DNA of 64,000 nucleotides from Deinococcus marmoris (GTDB lineage Bacteria; Deinococcota; Deinococci; Deinococcales; Deinococcaceae), in NCBI RefSeq assembly GCF_001949125.1, contig NZ_MSTI01000126.1:13495-77494 (forward strand), in the 5' to 3' direction. Shown here piece by piece: positions 17,357-35,973 of the stretch. Below the pieces are notes generated by a model. It ran no database searches and had not been told where the DNA came from. It was given only the letters and a program-made list of their open reading frames with translations. Each line of letters begins with the position of its first letter. Positions within the stretch are counted from its first letter, which is position 1. A program made the position numbers and the translations under genes.

Positions 17357-18021
17357 GTCCCAGGTGGCTTTCCTGGAACAACCCAGACAGCGGAGCCTGG
17401 ACATCCGACGCGAGCAGCCATGACCTGACGGTCGAGGCCAACTTCCGCGAAGCCAGCGCGTGGGTCGCCGCTATCGCGGGCCGCCCCTGCGAGGGGCATG
17501 AGCGCCGGGTGGCCGAGCTGACCCTGCACCTCGCCACCGCCGCAGACCTGATCCACAGTGAACGGGATATCCGGCAGATCGTGTGGGCTGGACTGCTTCA
17601 CGACATCGGCAAGGTGGCCATCGACCCGCGCATCCTGAACAAACCCGGCCCGCTGACGCCCGCAGAATTTGAGGTCATCCAGCAGCACCCCAGCCTGGGC
17701 TACCGCCTGGCGCGCACCGCCCCACAGATCGACAGCGAGACGTTGGGGGGCATTCTCCACCACCACGAACGCTGGGACGGCGAGGGCTACCCGATGGGCT
17801 TGATCGGCGAATCTATCCCGCTGCTGGCCCGCCTCCTCAAGATCACCGATGTCTACGACGCGCTGGTCTCGGACCGTCCTTACCGCGCCGCCTGGACCGC
17901 CGACGAGGCCGCCACGTATCTGCTGCAACACTCGGGCATGGCCTTTGATCCGAGCCTGATCCAGATTTTTGCGTACCGCGTCCTGCCTGTCTACCAGCAA
18001 CCCACTTTCCCGCTGGACTGA
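17353..18021 (+). CDS. HD-GYP domain protein (putative cyclic dinucleotide phosphodiesterase)
   Basis: This 222-residue protein is almost entirely an HD-GYP domain. It has His49 in CEGHERRV, HDIGK at 83-87, His112, HHHERWDGEGYPMGL at 136-150 (GYP intact at 145-147), DVYDAL at 166-171 and DRPYR at 174-178. These are the metal-binding and signature residues of the c-di-GMP/cGAMP phosphodiesterase family, so it should be active. It lacks any receiver or sensory domain, so control must come from outside the protein, perhaps from its small partner encoded just upstream. It overlaps the 62-aa gene by 4 nt. Confidence 0.88.
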   Translation: MSPRWLSWNNPDSGAWTSDASSHDLTVEANFREASAWVAAIAGRPCEGHERRVAELTLHLATAADLIHSERDIRQIVWAGLLHDIGKVAIDPRILNKPGPLTPAEFEVIQQHPSLGYRLARTAPQIDSETLGGILHHHERWDGEGYPMGLIGESIPLLARLLKITDVYDALVSDRPYRAAWTADEAATYLLQHSGMAFDPSLIQIFAYRVLPVYQQPTFPLD

Positions 18022-18233
18022 GCTTCTACCGGGGAGGGTGACGCTTCTCCTGCCAATTTATTTCACCCAATCTATTCCACCGCCGACAACTTCCGCAAAG
18101 CAGGAGTTGATTTTTTTTGGTCTGTCTCCCTGAAGTGCGGCGTCTTTCCGCGCCGGACCGGAGAAGCGGAACATGCTCCAGTACGGCGCTGTGGAGGGCG
18201 TAAGGTTGAGGAGAACGGAAGCACACAACGCGA
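18022..18233. other. Intergenic region between convergent HD-GYP operon and rpoC
   Basis: No gene is visible. A run of eight T follows GGAGTTGA at 18101-18118 and may help end the HD-GYP operon, though I find no compact stem before it. Confidence 0.4.
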
Positions 18234-18263
18234 AAGCCCCCACCCGTTCCCAGGTGGGGGCTT
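18234..18263. terminator. Terminator of rpoBC (bidirectional hairpin)
   Basis: AAGCCCCCACC pairs over 11 bp with GGTGGGGGCTT around an 8-nt loop. On the minus strand the stem runs into TTTCG. Confidence 0.8.
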
Positions 18264-18287
18264 GCATTTCAGGTTGTTGGCTTCCGG

Positions 18288-18317
18288 CTTTTAACCATCA
18301 ACCTTCTTCCATCAACC

Positions 18318-18318
<1 letters not shown>
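18288..18318. repeat. TTGATGG-type repeat at the rpoC 3' end
   Basis: Read on the minus strand, two TTGATGG units (GGTTGATGGA and GGTTGATGGT) lie in tandem just after the rpoC stop. It matches the units in the rpoB-rpoC spacer (23001-23072) and the purC-purS spacer (39588-39652). Confidence 0.55.
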
Positions 18319-22979
<4,661 letters not shown>

Positions 22980-23000
22980 TGAAACTCCCTCGGAGTTATG

Positions 23001-23072
23001 TTGATGGTTGAAGGATGATGGTTGATGGGGAGGATTCTGGTTTTCCATCAACCATCATCCGTTCACCATCAA
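23001..23072. repeat. Long near-perfect hairpin in the rpoB-rpoC spacer
   Basis: The 28 nt at 23001-23028 (TTGATGG units, core GGATGATGGTTGATGG) are complementary, with 26 of 28 matching, to 23045-23072; the loop is 16 nt. The inner 16 bp are perfect. It could act as a processing site, an attenuator or a mobile REP-like unit. Confidence 0.75.
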
Positions 23073-23086
23073 CAGCGCGTCAGCGC

Positions 23087-26539
<3,453 letters not shown>

Positions 26540-27072
26540 GCACACCTCGCACGCACCCTGCTGTTGTTGCTCACGGCCTTCTCGGGGCAGAAAAAGACCT
26601 TTGTAACCCCTGACACTGTAGAATCAAACTGCAATCAAGCTTGAGAAAGTGGAGCTGGTGAACGTCAGAAACGGCGCAGTCAGGACTCGCAACCTCCTCG
26701 GCTGCGTTCCTGTCATTGGGCGTTAATTTTGAAAACTGGAGATTACCAATTCACTCCTGCCTAACCCATCTTGGTTGGCCACAGGTGAATATATAACGTG
26801 CCGGGCTGAACTGTCAATAGGCGATGCAAACTGCCCGAATGTCCGTTCAGGGCGCTCAAAACGAAGGGAAGGGCAGCATGGAAAACACGCCTGCGGCACT
26901 CCCCAGTAATTTGACGCGGTTGCCCTGTTTGCTGATCTGTCGGATGTACGGAGCGTCCTGAGCCACCCATTCTTGGGCGGTACGCTGCATCTGGACACGC
27001 GCCAAATGATCTGCCAAGCGCCTGGATAGCGCTGTGCGGCGGGTTTTAAAAACCTCAAAATGCTGGATTGAT
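26540..27072. other. 533-bp region upstream of rpoB
   Basis: It holds the rpoB promoter and leader. A weak minus-strand frame ending at 26856 (from ATG 26990, 44 residues, QRTAQEWVAQDAPYIRQ) looks protein-like but has no Shine-Dalgarno and could be a gene remnant. No tRNA fold was found. It is AT-richer than the flanks. Confidence 0.5.
26788..26817 (-). promoter_or_regulatory. Promoter of rpoB-rpoC
   Basis: On the minus strand a perfect -35 TTGACA (26812-26817) is followed after 18 bp by -10 TATATT (26788-26793, 5 of 6 to consensus). It faces rpoB and gives a leader near 240 nt. It is the best sigma-A promoter I see in the window. Confidence 0.7.
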
Positions 27073-27591
27073 CTACCGTTTATTCTCCAGGTCAGCGATC
27101 AACGCCTTCATCTCGGCGATCTCGCGGCGCTGGGTTTCGATGATCCCATCGGCCAGTTTCCGCACGCGGGGGTCTTTGATCTGGGCGCGTTCGCTGGTCA
27201 GGATGGCAATGGAGTGGTGGGGGATCATGGCCTTCATCCACGCCACGTCGCCCACCGTGGCCTGTGAACGGACCAGCCACAACGATCCGGCGAACACGGC
27301 GATGCTGCCCAGAACGATGCCCAGATTCACGCGGCGGCTCCTGTGCATGTTCAGCATGAAGCCCAGCATGATCACGGCCATCGTCGCGCCCATGTACAGC
27401 GCCATCCACATGCGCGTCTGGCTGAAATACACATGGTCCAGCTCGTAGGTGTTCAGGTACATCAGGCCGTACATGATGATGGTGGAGGTGGCGATCATGG
27501 CGGCAAATCGGCCATAGCTGCCGCCCATCCTGCCCATCGGTTTCTCGCTCTGGCTTGGAGAGGCGGGCGGACGGTTCATGGATTCGTTCAT
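27073..27591 (-). CDS. DUF305 membrane protein, probably copper-related
   Basis: The 172-residue protein has three hydrophobic segments (AAMIATSTIIMYGLMYL; MWMALYMGATMAVIMLGFML; LGIVLGSIAVFAGSLWLV), then a DUF305 helical domain with MIPHHSIAIL and later IIETQRREIAEMKALIADL. DUF305 is a ferritin-like four-helix family often linked to copper handling (CopM-like). The Met- and His-rich character fits that role. ATG 27591 has GGGAG 6 nt upstream. It lies 72 bp after the cysteine-rich copper-storage gene on the same strand, with a hairpin between them, so the pair probably forms a copper operon with attenuated read-through. Confidence 0.85.
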   Translation of the reverse strand: MNESMNRPPASPSQSEKPMGRMGGSYGRFAAMIATSTIIMYGLMYLNTYELDHVYFSQTRMWMALYMGATMAVIMLGFMLNMHRSRRVNLGIVLGSIAVFAGSLWLVRSQATVGDVAWMKAMIPHHSIAILTSERAQIKDPRVRKLADGIIETQRREIAEMKALIADLENKR

Positions 27592-27603
27592 GGCATGCTC
27601 CCA

Positions 27604-27642
27604 ATAAAACATCGCCTGCCGCAAGACGGGTGCGGGCAGGCG
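27604..27642 (-). terminator. Hairpin between the Csp and DUF305 genes
   Basis: CGCCTGCC (27613-27620) pairs with GGCAGGCG (27635-27642). On the minus strand the stem is followed by ATGTTTTATT. It would partly stop transcription after the copper-storage gene. Confidence 0.6.
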
Positions 27643-27663
27643 ACGAAAATCACTTGCAAAAGC

Positions 27664-28116
27664 TCAGGCGCTCAGGCCGTCCAGCATCTTCTGGCAAGCC
27701 TGCTCGCAGCGGCGGCAGGACTCGGCACACACGGCGCAGTGCTTCATGTCCATCTTCTCGGCATGCTGCTGACATTCGTCGCCGCAGGCTTTGCAGGCCG
27801 CCATGCACGCCTGAAGCTGCGCGCGGATCACGGCCAGTTCGGGCTGGGTCTGGCGAATCAGCACGCGCCCGGTGGTGGTGCAGATGTCGGCGCAATCGGA
27901 GTTCAGGCGAATGCAGTGCGTCAGGTGTCCGGCGTGTTCGGTCTCACCCAGGCAGGCGTCGGCGCAGGACGTGCAGACCTGCGCGCACTCGAAGCAGGCG
28001 CTGATGCATTCGGTCAAGGCCGCCAGATCGAAGGGCGACTGGCCGATCTGCGGGTGGGTCTGCAACATGCGGGTGATGGCGGAACTGGCGCTCTGGCTCA
28101 TATCGTTCTGGGTCAT
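27664..28116 (-). CDS. Cysteine-rich four-helix copper-storage protein (Csp/DUF326)
   Basis: The 150-residue protein has 18 cysteines, nearly all in CxxxC or CxxC patterns along helices (ECISACFECAQVCTSCADAC; ACMAACKACGDEC; HCAVCAESCRRCEQAC). This is the pattern of Csp proteins, which bind many Cu(I) ions inside a four-helix bundle. ATG 28116 has GGAGG 7 nt upstream. No Tat or Sec signal is visible, so it is likely the cytosolic Csp3 type. It heads the pair with the DUF305 gene. Confidence 0.9.
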   Translation of the reverse strand: MTQNDMSQSASSAITRMLQTHPQIGQSPFDLAALTECISACFECAQVCTSCADACLGETEHAGHLTHCIRLNSDCADICTTTGRVLIRQTQPELAVIRAQLQACMAACKACGDECQQHAEKMDMKHCAVCAESCRRCEQACQKMLDGLSA

Positions 28117-28320
28117 GGGAAAACCTCCGTGGGAAGAAAGAAGCGAATGTTCACCCGGCATCGTAGGGACTGCCATGTTCAGTTTGTGTAAAGCGCCCGT
28201 GCGTTTGAGGGTTGTCTCAACGTCAGCTCAAGCCCAGCCCAGGAAGTCCCAAGATTGGCTCAAGCCCGCAGCGTTCGGCCTGCCACGGTTGTGGGCGGCC
28301 CGCACTTCTAGACTCTGCAC

Positions 28321-28785
28321 ATGACAGACACGACGACGAAGCTCAGTTACAGCAAGCCCAGTGACGCCGAACTGCGCGAACGCCTGACGCCCGAGCAGTA
28401 CCGCGTGACCCAGCACGAGGGCACCGAGCGGGCCTTTTCCGGCGAATACTGGGACACCGATGGAGACGGCATTTACGTGGATGTGGTGTCCGGCGAACCG
28501 CTGTTTTCCAGCGCCGACAAATACGACGCGGGCTGTGGCTGGCCCAGCTTTACCCGCCCGATCCAGAACACCCAGTTGACCGAGAACACCGACTACAAGA
28601 TCGGCTACGCCCGCACCGAGGTCCGCTCCGGCAGCGTGGATTCGCACCTGGGCCACGTCTTCCCCGACGGCCCGCAGGAGCAGGGCGGCCTGCGCTACTG
28701 CATCAACTCGGCGTCACTGCGTTTCGTTCCGGCTGAGAAGCTGGAGGCCGAGGGCTACGGCGAATACAAGCAGATGTTCAGCTAA
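28321..28785 (+). CDS. msrB: Peptide-methionine (R)-S-oxide reductase
   Basis: The 154-residue enzyme has the MsrB core: GCGWPSF at 71-77, [17 protein letters not shown] at 102-118 and the catalytic Cys127 in RYCINSASL. It reduces the R-sulfoxide of methionine in proteins. The four zinc-binding cysteines found in some MsrB are absent. Cys72 in AGCGWP is a possible resolving residue. TAGACT (28309-28314) lies 6 nt before the ATG with no Shine-Dalgarno, so the mRNA is probably leaderless. A strong terminator follows at 28866-28895. No msrA is adjacent. Confidence 0.95.
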   Translation: MTDTTTKLSYSKPSDAELRERLTPEQYRVTQHEGTERAFSGEYWDTDGDGIYVDVVSGEPLFSSADKYDAGCGWPSFTRPIQNTQLTENTDYKIGYARTEVRSGSVDSHLGHVFPDGPQEQGGLRYCINSASLRFVPAEKLEAEGYGEYKQMFS

Positions 28786-28840
28786 AACGGGTTCCGAGCA
28801 TGGAGTTGGCAAGCTGGCGCTTTCCCAGTTTATTGACGAA

Positions 28841-28860
28841 ACAGAAGGAATCCGTATCAC
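28841..28860 (-). repeat. Dispersed repeat, ATACGGATTCC core (copy 1)
   Basis: The minus strand reads GTGATACGGATTCCTTCTGT, 19 of 20 identical to 52522-52541. Related copies are at 63511-63528 and 63640-63667. Confidence 0.6.
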
Positions 28861-28865
28861 GTCTG

Positions 28866-28895
28866 GCCTTCTCCCCGGTGGAGGAGGCTTTTTTT
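28866..28895 (+). terminator. Terminator of msrB
   Basis: GCCTTCTCC pairs with GGAGGAGGC (one G-U) around a 5-nt loop and is followed by seven T. The T run overlaps the stop codon of the convergent gene. Confidence 0.85.
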
Positions 28896-30090
28896 ATCTG
28901 GTCGCCCAGCCGTGCAATCTGCCGCTGCTGTCGCCCCCCCAAACCTGACCACCGGAAAGGAGCATGTTGCTGGTATACGTGCCGCCCAGCGCCAGTTTGC
29001 CCGTAACCCGACAGGCCGCCCGGCAGTCCAGCGCCATCAGATTGCGGTGATCCTGGCTGGGAATCACAAGCTGGCCCGGCGCGGTCAGAACGGCTGCATT
29101 CAGGTTACGGCTGCCGATGCTATGGCTGGAAATGCCCGCAAAGGGAGGAGAGATCTTCAGCGTGTCGCCCGCCTGTGTGTCCCCCGCCTGTGTGTACTGG
29201 GCCAGCAATCCTCCGATGTGCGGCGTTTTAACGGCCCACAGTTGCCCAAAGCCGACGACGGGGGCCAGCCAGCGGTGGGTCTGCCCAAAATCTGGCCCGG
29301 TGGCCCGCAGGCCGAGTTTGCCGTCTGTTTGCGAGATCAGCGCCAGAGCTGCGCCGCCGCGTGGACTGGAACGAACGACGGCCAGCGAATCTTTGCCGCC
29401 CACCAGCCGGACGGGCCGTGCCTGCAAGTCCTCGAAAACATACGGGGCGGGCAGGTTCAGGCGGGCCAGCACGCCCAGACCGTGTCGCTCAAACACGGTG
29501 ATTTCAGTGGCCTCTGCCGTGTCGCCCAGGATGCCGTGATCGTAACGGGCGCTATCGGGGCGGGTCAGGGCCACCACCTCGTCGCCCGCGCCGTTCAGAT
29601 CGGCCAGGGTCAGTTGGGCGTCTGGCAGGGCATTCGCCGCCGTCCGGGCCGCCTCGCGCCAGCCGCCACCTGCGGGGTCAAAGCGCACCAGATCGCCCGC
29701 ACGCGACACGGCCACGATGCCGAAAGGCAGACAGACCGGATGCGCCAGCGGGGAAACGTCTTTATTTGGCGCAGTCTCGACGGCCTTCCCGTTCCAGACC
29801 TGCAATTGCCCCGCGTCGTTGACGCCCACGACACGGCCCGAACAGGCGATGATAAAAGCGCTGGAAAAGTTTTTTGCCAGTATTTTCGCCTTGCCGTCCT
29901 GAACCGTCAGCAACTCAGCTTGAGCGGTGACGGCGTAAATCTGCTGCCCTTCTGAAGCCAGCCAGACCGCCGGGGCAGGCAACTGGACCAGGGTTGCGGC
30001 TGTCGGCGCAGCCTGCGCGCACGCGATCTGCGCGGCTGGCAGGACCACGGCGAGGAGACTCAGGACATATCGGTGCAGAGGGACGGGCAT
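28894..30090 (-). CDS. Exported beta-propeller-like hypothetical protein
   Basis: From ATG 30090 the protein is 398 residues and opens with a Sec signal peptide (HRYVLSLLAVVLPAAQIACAQA). The rest shows repeated short beta-blade motifs: GQLQVWNGKAVE, AGDLVRFDPAGGGW, LADLNGAGDEVVAL (FG-GAP/VCBS-like) and the last GQVWGGDSSGRLHGW. No catalytic motif is seen, so binding or sensing outside the cytoplasm is inferred. The frame runs on upstream to 30510 inside the next gene, but the signal peptide marks the real start. An in-frame 15-bp tandem duplication (29162-29191) encodes a repeated AGDTQ. Confidence 0.75.
   Translation of the reverse strand: MPVPLHRYVLSLLAVVLPAAQIACAQAAPTAATLVQLPAPAVWLASEGQQIYAVTAQAELLTVQDGKAKILAKNFSSAFIIACSGRVVGVNDAGQLQVWNGKAVETAPNKDVSPLAHPVCLPFGIVAVSRAGDLVRFDPAGGGWREAARTAANALPDAQLTLADLNGAGDEVVALTRPDSARYDHGILGDTAEATEITVFERHGLGVLARLNLPAPYVFEDLQARPVRLVGGKDSLAVVRSSPRGGAALALISQTDGKLGLRATGPDFGQTHRWLAPVVGFGQLWAVKTPHIGGLLAQYTQAGDTQAGDTLKISPPFAGISSHSIGSRNLNAAVLTAPGQLVIPSQDHRNLMALDCRAACRVTGKLALGGTYTSNMLLSGGQVWGGDSSGRLHGWATR
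29162..29191. repeat. 15-bp in-frame tandem duplication
   Basis: GTGTCGCCCGCCTGT is followed at once by GTGTCCCCCGCCTGT (14 of 15). It duplicates five residues in the propeller protein. Confidence 0.75.
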
Positions 30091-30158
30091 ATCAGAAGGT
30101 ACGTCGGGCGGCGTTCGGGGGTTCAACACTTTCGGACGTAACCGCCACCCACAACCGC

Positions 30159-30932
30159 TCAGCGCGTGCCGAAATCCTGCACCCAGTAGAGCTTGCCGCC
30201 CGCGTTCCGGGCCAGTCCGATGCCCAGTTCGCGGTACTCGGCGTTCATCAGGTTGCGGCAGTGGCCCTCGCTGTTCAGCCAGCCGGTCACCACTTCCTGC
30301 GCGCTGGCCTGCCCGGCGGCGATGTTCTCGGCAATCGCGCGCCAGCCGTACCCGGCAGCGTCGATCCGGTTCTTCAGCGTGCGCCCGTCCTGGCTGGTGT
30401 GGCTGAAATAATTCAGGGCGGCCATATCGGCGGCGTGGGCCTGGGCCGCCGCGCCCAGCCGGGCCTCGGAATTCAGCGGGGGCACGGGCGGAAAGTTCTG
30501 TGCGCCGCATGTCTGGCCCCTGGCCCGCGCGGCGTTGGACAGTTCCAGCACCTGCCCGGTCATCGTGTCCAGGCGCTGTGGGGTGGCGGGCGGCGGGGCG
30601 GCGACCTGCACGCGGAACTCGGCCAGGGTCCGGCCTGATCCGGTCTGGGTGGCCCGCACCGACGCCTGACCCGCCGTGGCCGCCCGCGCCAGCCCACTTG
30701 CCGAGACCGACACGACGCGCGGATCGCTGCTGGTCCAGTTCAGCTCGTTCGGCGGCACGTTGCGTCCATTCAGCGTCACCTCAAGCTGGATGTCCTGTCC
30801 CACACCCAGACGCATGGGCCGCACCTCGGTCTGGACTGGCCCAGGGATCACGGTGGTTCGGGCGGTGCGGGGCGCGCAGGCGGCGAGAGTCAGGACGCTC
30901 AGGCCCAGGACGATGAAGGGAAGGAAGCGCAT
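30159..30932 (-). CDS. Lipoprotein with BIG2 and CAP (SCP-like) domains
   Basis: The 257-residue protein starts with a lipobox signal (FIVLGLSVLTLAAC). Next is a BIG2-type Ig domain (about residues 37-110, LNWTSSDPRVVSVSASGLAR), a proline linker (APPPATPQ) and a CAP domain (about 120-257). CAP hallmarks are present: HAADMAALNYFSHTSQDG, GWRAIAENIAAG and GHCRNLMNAEYRELGIGLA ending YWVQDFG. CAP proteins of bacteria are extracellular and mostly of unknown function. GGGGG lies before ATG 30932. The signal-bearing propeller gene follows 68 bp downstream, so the two may be co-expressed. Confidence 0.88.
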   Translation of the reverse strand: MRFLPFIVLGLSVLTLAACAPRTARTTVIPGPVQTEVRPMRLGVGQDIQLEVTLNGRNVPPNELNWTSSDPRVVSVSASGLARAATAGQASVRATQTGSGRTLAEFRVQVAAPPPATPQRLDTMTGQVLELSNAARARGQTCGAQNFPPVPPLNSEARLGAAAQAHAADMAALNYFSHTSQDGRTLKNRIDAAGYGWRAIAENIAAGQASAQEVVTGWLNSEGHCRNLMNAEYRELGIGLARNAGGKLYWVQDFGTR

Positions 30933-30974
30933 TTCGCCCCCATTAAAGCGGGAATAGGCACGGACGATTGGGAT

Positions 30975-31631
30975 TTATTCGCCACCGCTCACCCCGAAGA
31001 ACACCCCCGTGGTCTCCGAGAGGGATACGTCGCCGGGAAGGACCGACACGCGCAGGCCCTCTGCCAATGCCCAGGCGGCATTCAGCAGCGGGAGGCGGGC
31101 CGTTTCGTCGGTCACACCCCATAGATGCGCTGCACCTTTTCCCTTGATGCCATGCCACAGCAGTGCCCCCACCACCTCGCCCGCGCCGTCATAGGCCAGC
31201 AACAGCAGATAGTCGCGTTGCCCTTCCAGCCGCGCCGCCAGATGCTGGGCCAGTAGCGTCGCCCACTCTGGCGTGCCATATGCAGCAGTCAGGACATCAG
31301 CCCATTTCTGCATGTGCAGGCGGCTGATCTGCTCCACCACGATGCCGGACTCCTGCAACTCAACAGGCGTGAAAGTCCCCACCTCCAGCGCTGACACCTG
31401 CTGCGCTCCGGCAACAGGCGAGAGCGAGGCCAGCAGCGGCGGAAGCTCATGCACCTCATGCCACGCCAGCGCAGAACGCAGATCCGGCACCACTTCTGGC
31501 AGATACGTCGCGTTCAGGCCCAGCACGTTCACGCCAGGGGTCAGCAACGTGACCGCGCCGCCCTCCTCCCGTTGAAAGGTGGAGAGAGGCGCGAAGTAGT
31601 CGATCAGTTCGGAGAGGACAGCGGGCAACAT
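30975..31631 (-). CDS. Hypothetical protein, possible GNAT-fold acetyltransferase
   Basis: The 218-residue protein starts 7 bp after the tautomerase stop and is probably in its operon. The C-terminal half (RDYLLLLAYDGAGEVVGALLWHG, about residues 138-160) resembles the beta4-beta5 region of GNAT acetyltransferases, but the acetyl-CoA pyrophosphate loop (Q/RxxGxG/A) is not clear. The N-terminal half has no motif I recognise. The function is not assigned. Confidence 0.7.
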   Translation of the reverse strand: MLPAVLSELIDYFAPLSTFQREEGGAVTLLTPGVNVLGLNATYLPEVVPDLRSALAWHEVHELPPLLASLSPVAGAQQVSALEVGTFTPVELQESGIVVEQISRLHMQKWADVLTAAYGTPEWATLLAQHLAARLEGQRDYLLLLAYDGAGEVVGALLWHGIKGKGAAHLWGVTDETARLPLLNAAWALAEGLRVSVLPGDVSLSETTGVFFGVSGGE

Positions 31632-31638
31632 GGGTAAA

Positions 31639-31842
31639 TTACCCCTGCCGCTTACGGTGTTCGGAGGTCAGCTCGCCCGCGTAGCCCCAGTTTTCCGGTT
31701 CGATCTCGTCGATGACGACATGCACGCTCTCCGGCTTCTTGCCCAGCACGCTCTGCATGGTGGCGGTGATTTCGCGGACGATCTGGGCTTTCTGTTCAGT
31801 CGTGATGTCCTTGCGGGTCAACCGGACGTTGATATAGGGCAT
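31639..31842 (-). CDS. 4-Oxalocrotonate tautomerase family protein
   Basis: The 67-residue protein begins MPYINVRLTRKDITTEQK, so Pro1 would be the catalytic base after Met removal. It also has the family's KKPESVHVVIDEIEPENWGYAG. Small tautomerases interconvert enol and keto forms in aromatic catabolism, though many have other substrates. TAGAAT lies 7 nt before the ATG with no Shine-Dalgarno, so the transcript is likely leaderless. A longer in-frame start exists but would lose Pro1. Confidence 0.92.
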   Translation of the reverse strand: MPYINVRLTRKDITTEQKAQIVREITATMQSVLGKKPESVHVVIDEIEPENWGYAGELTSEHRKRQG

Positions 31843-31909
31843 GGAGGCAATTCTAGCCGGGACAGGAAAATGGAACCACCGGAAACAATATCCAGTGGCT
31901 CCATCTCTT

Positions 31910-31940
31910 CCCACAACCTACAACCCACACCCCACAACCC
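31910..31940 (-). other. G-rich tract, possible G-quadruplex
   Basis: On the minus strand, runs of G (GGG-TTGT-GGGG-TGT-GGG and, 11 nt on, GGG) lie in the spacer between the ATPase and tautomerase genes. The motif is imperfect, so folding is uncertain. Confidence 0.3.
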
Positions 31941-31944
31941 TTCC

Positions 31945-33408
<1,464 letters not shown>

Positions 33409-33487
33409 ATGCAAAAAAACGTAGCACGGGGTCTGAACGGGGAATGTGCGGCTTGCTGAAGAATGAGGTCTTGGGTAAGGCGGGGCT

Positions 33488-33982
33488 TCAGGACGAACTG
33501 GAACTGGCCGCCGCGTCGTTCTGCTCGTCTTCCAGCGCCTTGAACGCGCAGACGGCGGCCAGGGCAGCCAGGGCCGGGGGAATCAAACCAAATTCCAGCT
33601 CCACATCCTTGCCGTCCAGATGGCCGCCGATGCGTCCGAGTAGGGTGGGGCCGTCCCGCCGCAGGTCCACATCCTTGCCGTCAATCCGGCCCGAGAAACG
33701 GCCCGTGATGGTGTCGGCGCTGACCTTCAACTCCACGTTGTCGCCGTCAATGCGTCCGCCCAGCCGCACCTCCACCCGCTCGGCGCTAACTTTGCCATTC
33801 GCATCAAAGCCGCCGAAGACGCCGCCGATGCGCCCATCCACCTCGCCACCTTTGAGGGTCAGGTCTATGTCCTTGCCGTTAAAACGCCCCCCGACGCGCC
33901 CGCGCAGGCGTTCGCCGTCCCATTTGGCCTTGATGTCGTAGCCCGCCGTGAGGCCGCCCATGCGTCCGTCCAGATCACTCAT
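33488..33982 (-). CDS. 22-residue-repeat beta-solenoid-like protein
   Basis: The 164-residue protein contains six consecutive 22-residue repeats in residues 6-137. Each starts GR(I/V/F/M)GG and continues about residue 9 as GKDVDL or similar ([35 protein letters not shown]). Alternating hydrophobic residues suggest a beta-helix or beta-solenoid. The C-terminus has a short hydrophobic segment ([15 protein letters not shown]) and an acidic, poly-Ser tail. There is no signal peptide. I do not recognise a named family and give no function. Confidence 0.8.
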   Translation of the reverse strand: MSDLDGRMGGLTAGYDIKAKWDGERLRGRVGGRFNGKDIDLTLKGGEVDGRIGGVFGGFDANGKVSAERVEVRLGGRIDGDNVELKVSADTITGRFSGRIDGKDVDLRRDGPTLLGRIGGHLDGKDVELEFGLIPPALAALAAVCAFKALEDEQNDAAASSSSS

Positions 33983-34109
33983 GGGGACATGATGGCAGAG
34001 GCGCTAGGCATCCACGCCGCTTGCCGCCGCGCCCTGTTTTCAAGACTGTTCTCAAGACCGCTTGACCCTTTCCATATCCCGGCGGCCAGCAGATGACCGA
34101 GGCTGACGC

Positions 34110-34322
34110 ATGGACGATGACAAAAAGGGCACGGGTTTAAAAGACACCTCTCCACTCGTCGGCATCCACGATGACCACGCGGAGGACACCCCGGCCAGCG
34201 CCGATGCGACAGAGAAACGCAGCTTTGCCAGCGTGCTGCTGGGGACCGCCAGCGAGGCTGAGCAGCCGGAGGAACGCCCCGATCCTGACGCCGGGGAAAC
34301 GGGCGAGAACTCGCAGGGGTAA
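34110..34322 (+). CDS. Small acidic hypothetical protein, 70 aa
   Basis: GAGG stands 7 nt before ATG 34110. The product is acidic and probably disordered (HDDHAEDTPASADATEK; QPEERPDPDAGETGEN) with a short ordered patch (RSFASVLLGTAS). I do not recognise it. It precedes guaB on the same strand by 121 bp. Confidence 0.65.
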   Translation: MDDDKKGTGLKDTSPLVGIHDDHAEDTPASADATEKRSFASVLLGTASEAEQPEERPDPDAGETGENSQG

Positions 34323-34443
34323 GCGGGACGCCGGATCGTTCCCCCTGACTCACGGAAATCCACCCGCAAATCGCTGCATCTTCCCCCGGTCATGTAGACC
34401 CTAACACTGCACGCCATATCCAAAGTGCTTACACTTCTAAAGC

Positions 34444-35959
<1,516 letters not shown>

Positions 35960-35973
<14 letters not shown>

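Noticed and set aside
26723..27058. 111-codon minus frame upstream of rpoB as a gene
   Set aside because: It covers the rpoB promoter, has no Shine-Dalgarno and its translation (Arg/Ser/Cys-rich) resembles nothing.
30091..30510. Upstream extension of the propeller protein frame into the CAP gene
   Set aside because: It overlaps the CAP domain in another frame, and the signal peptide marks ATG 30090 as start.
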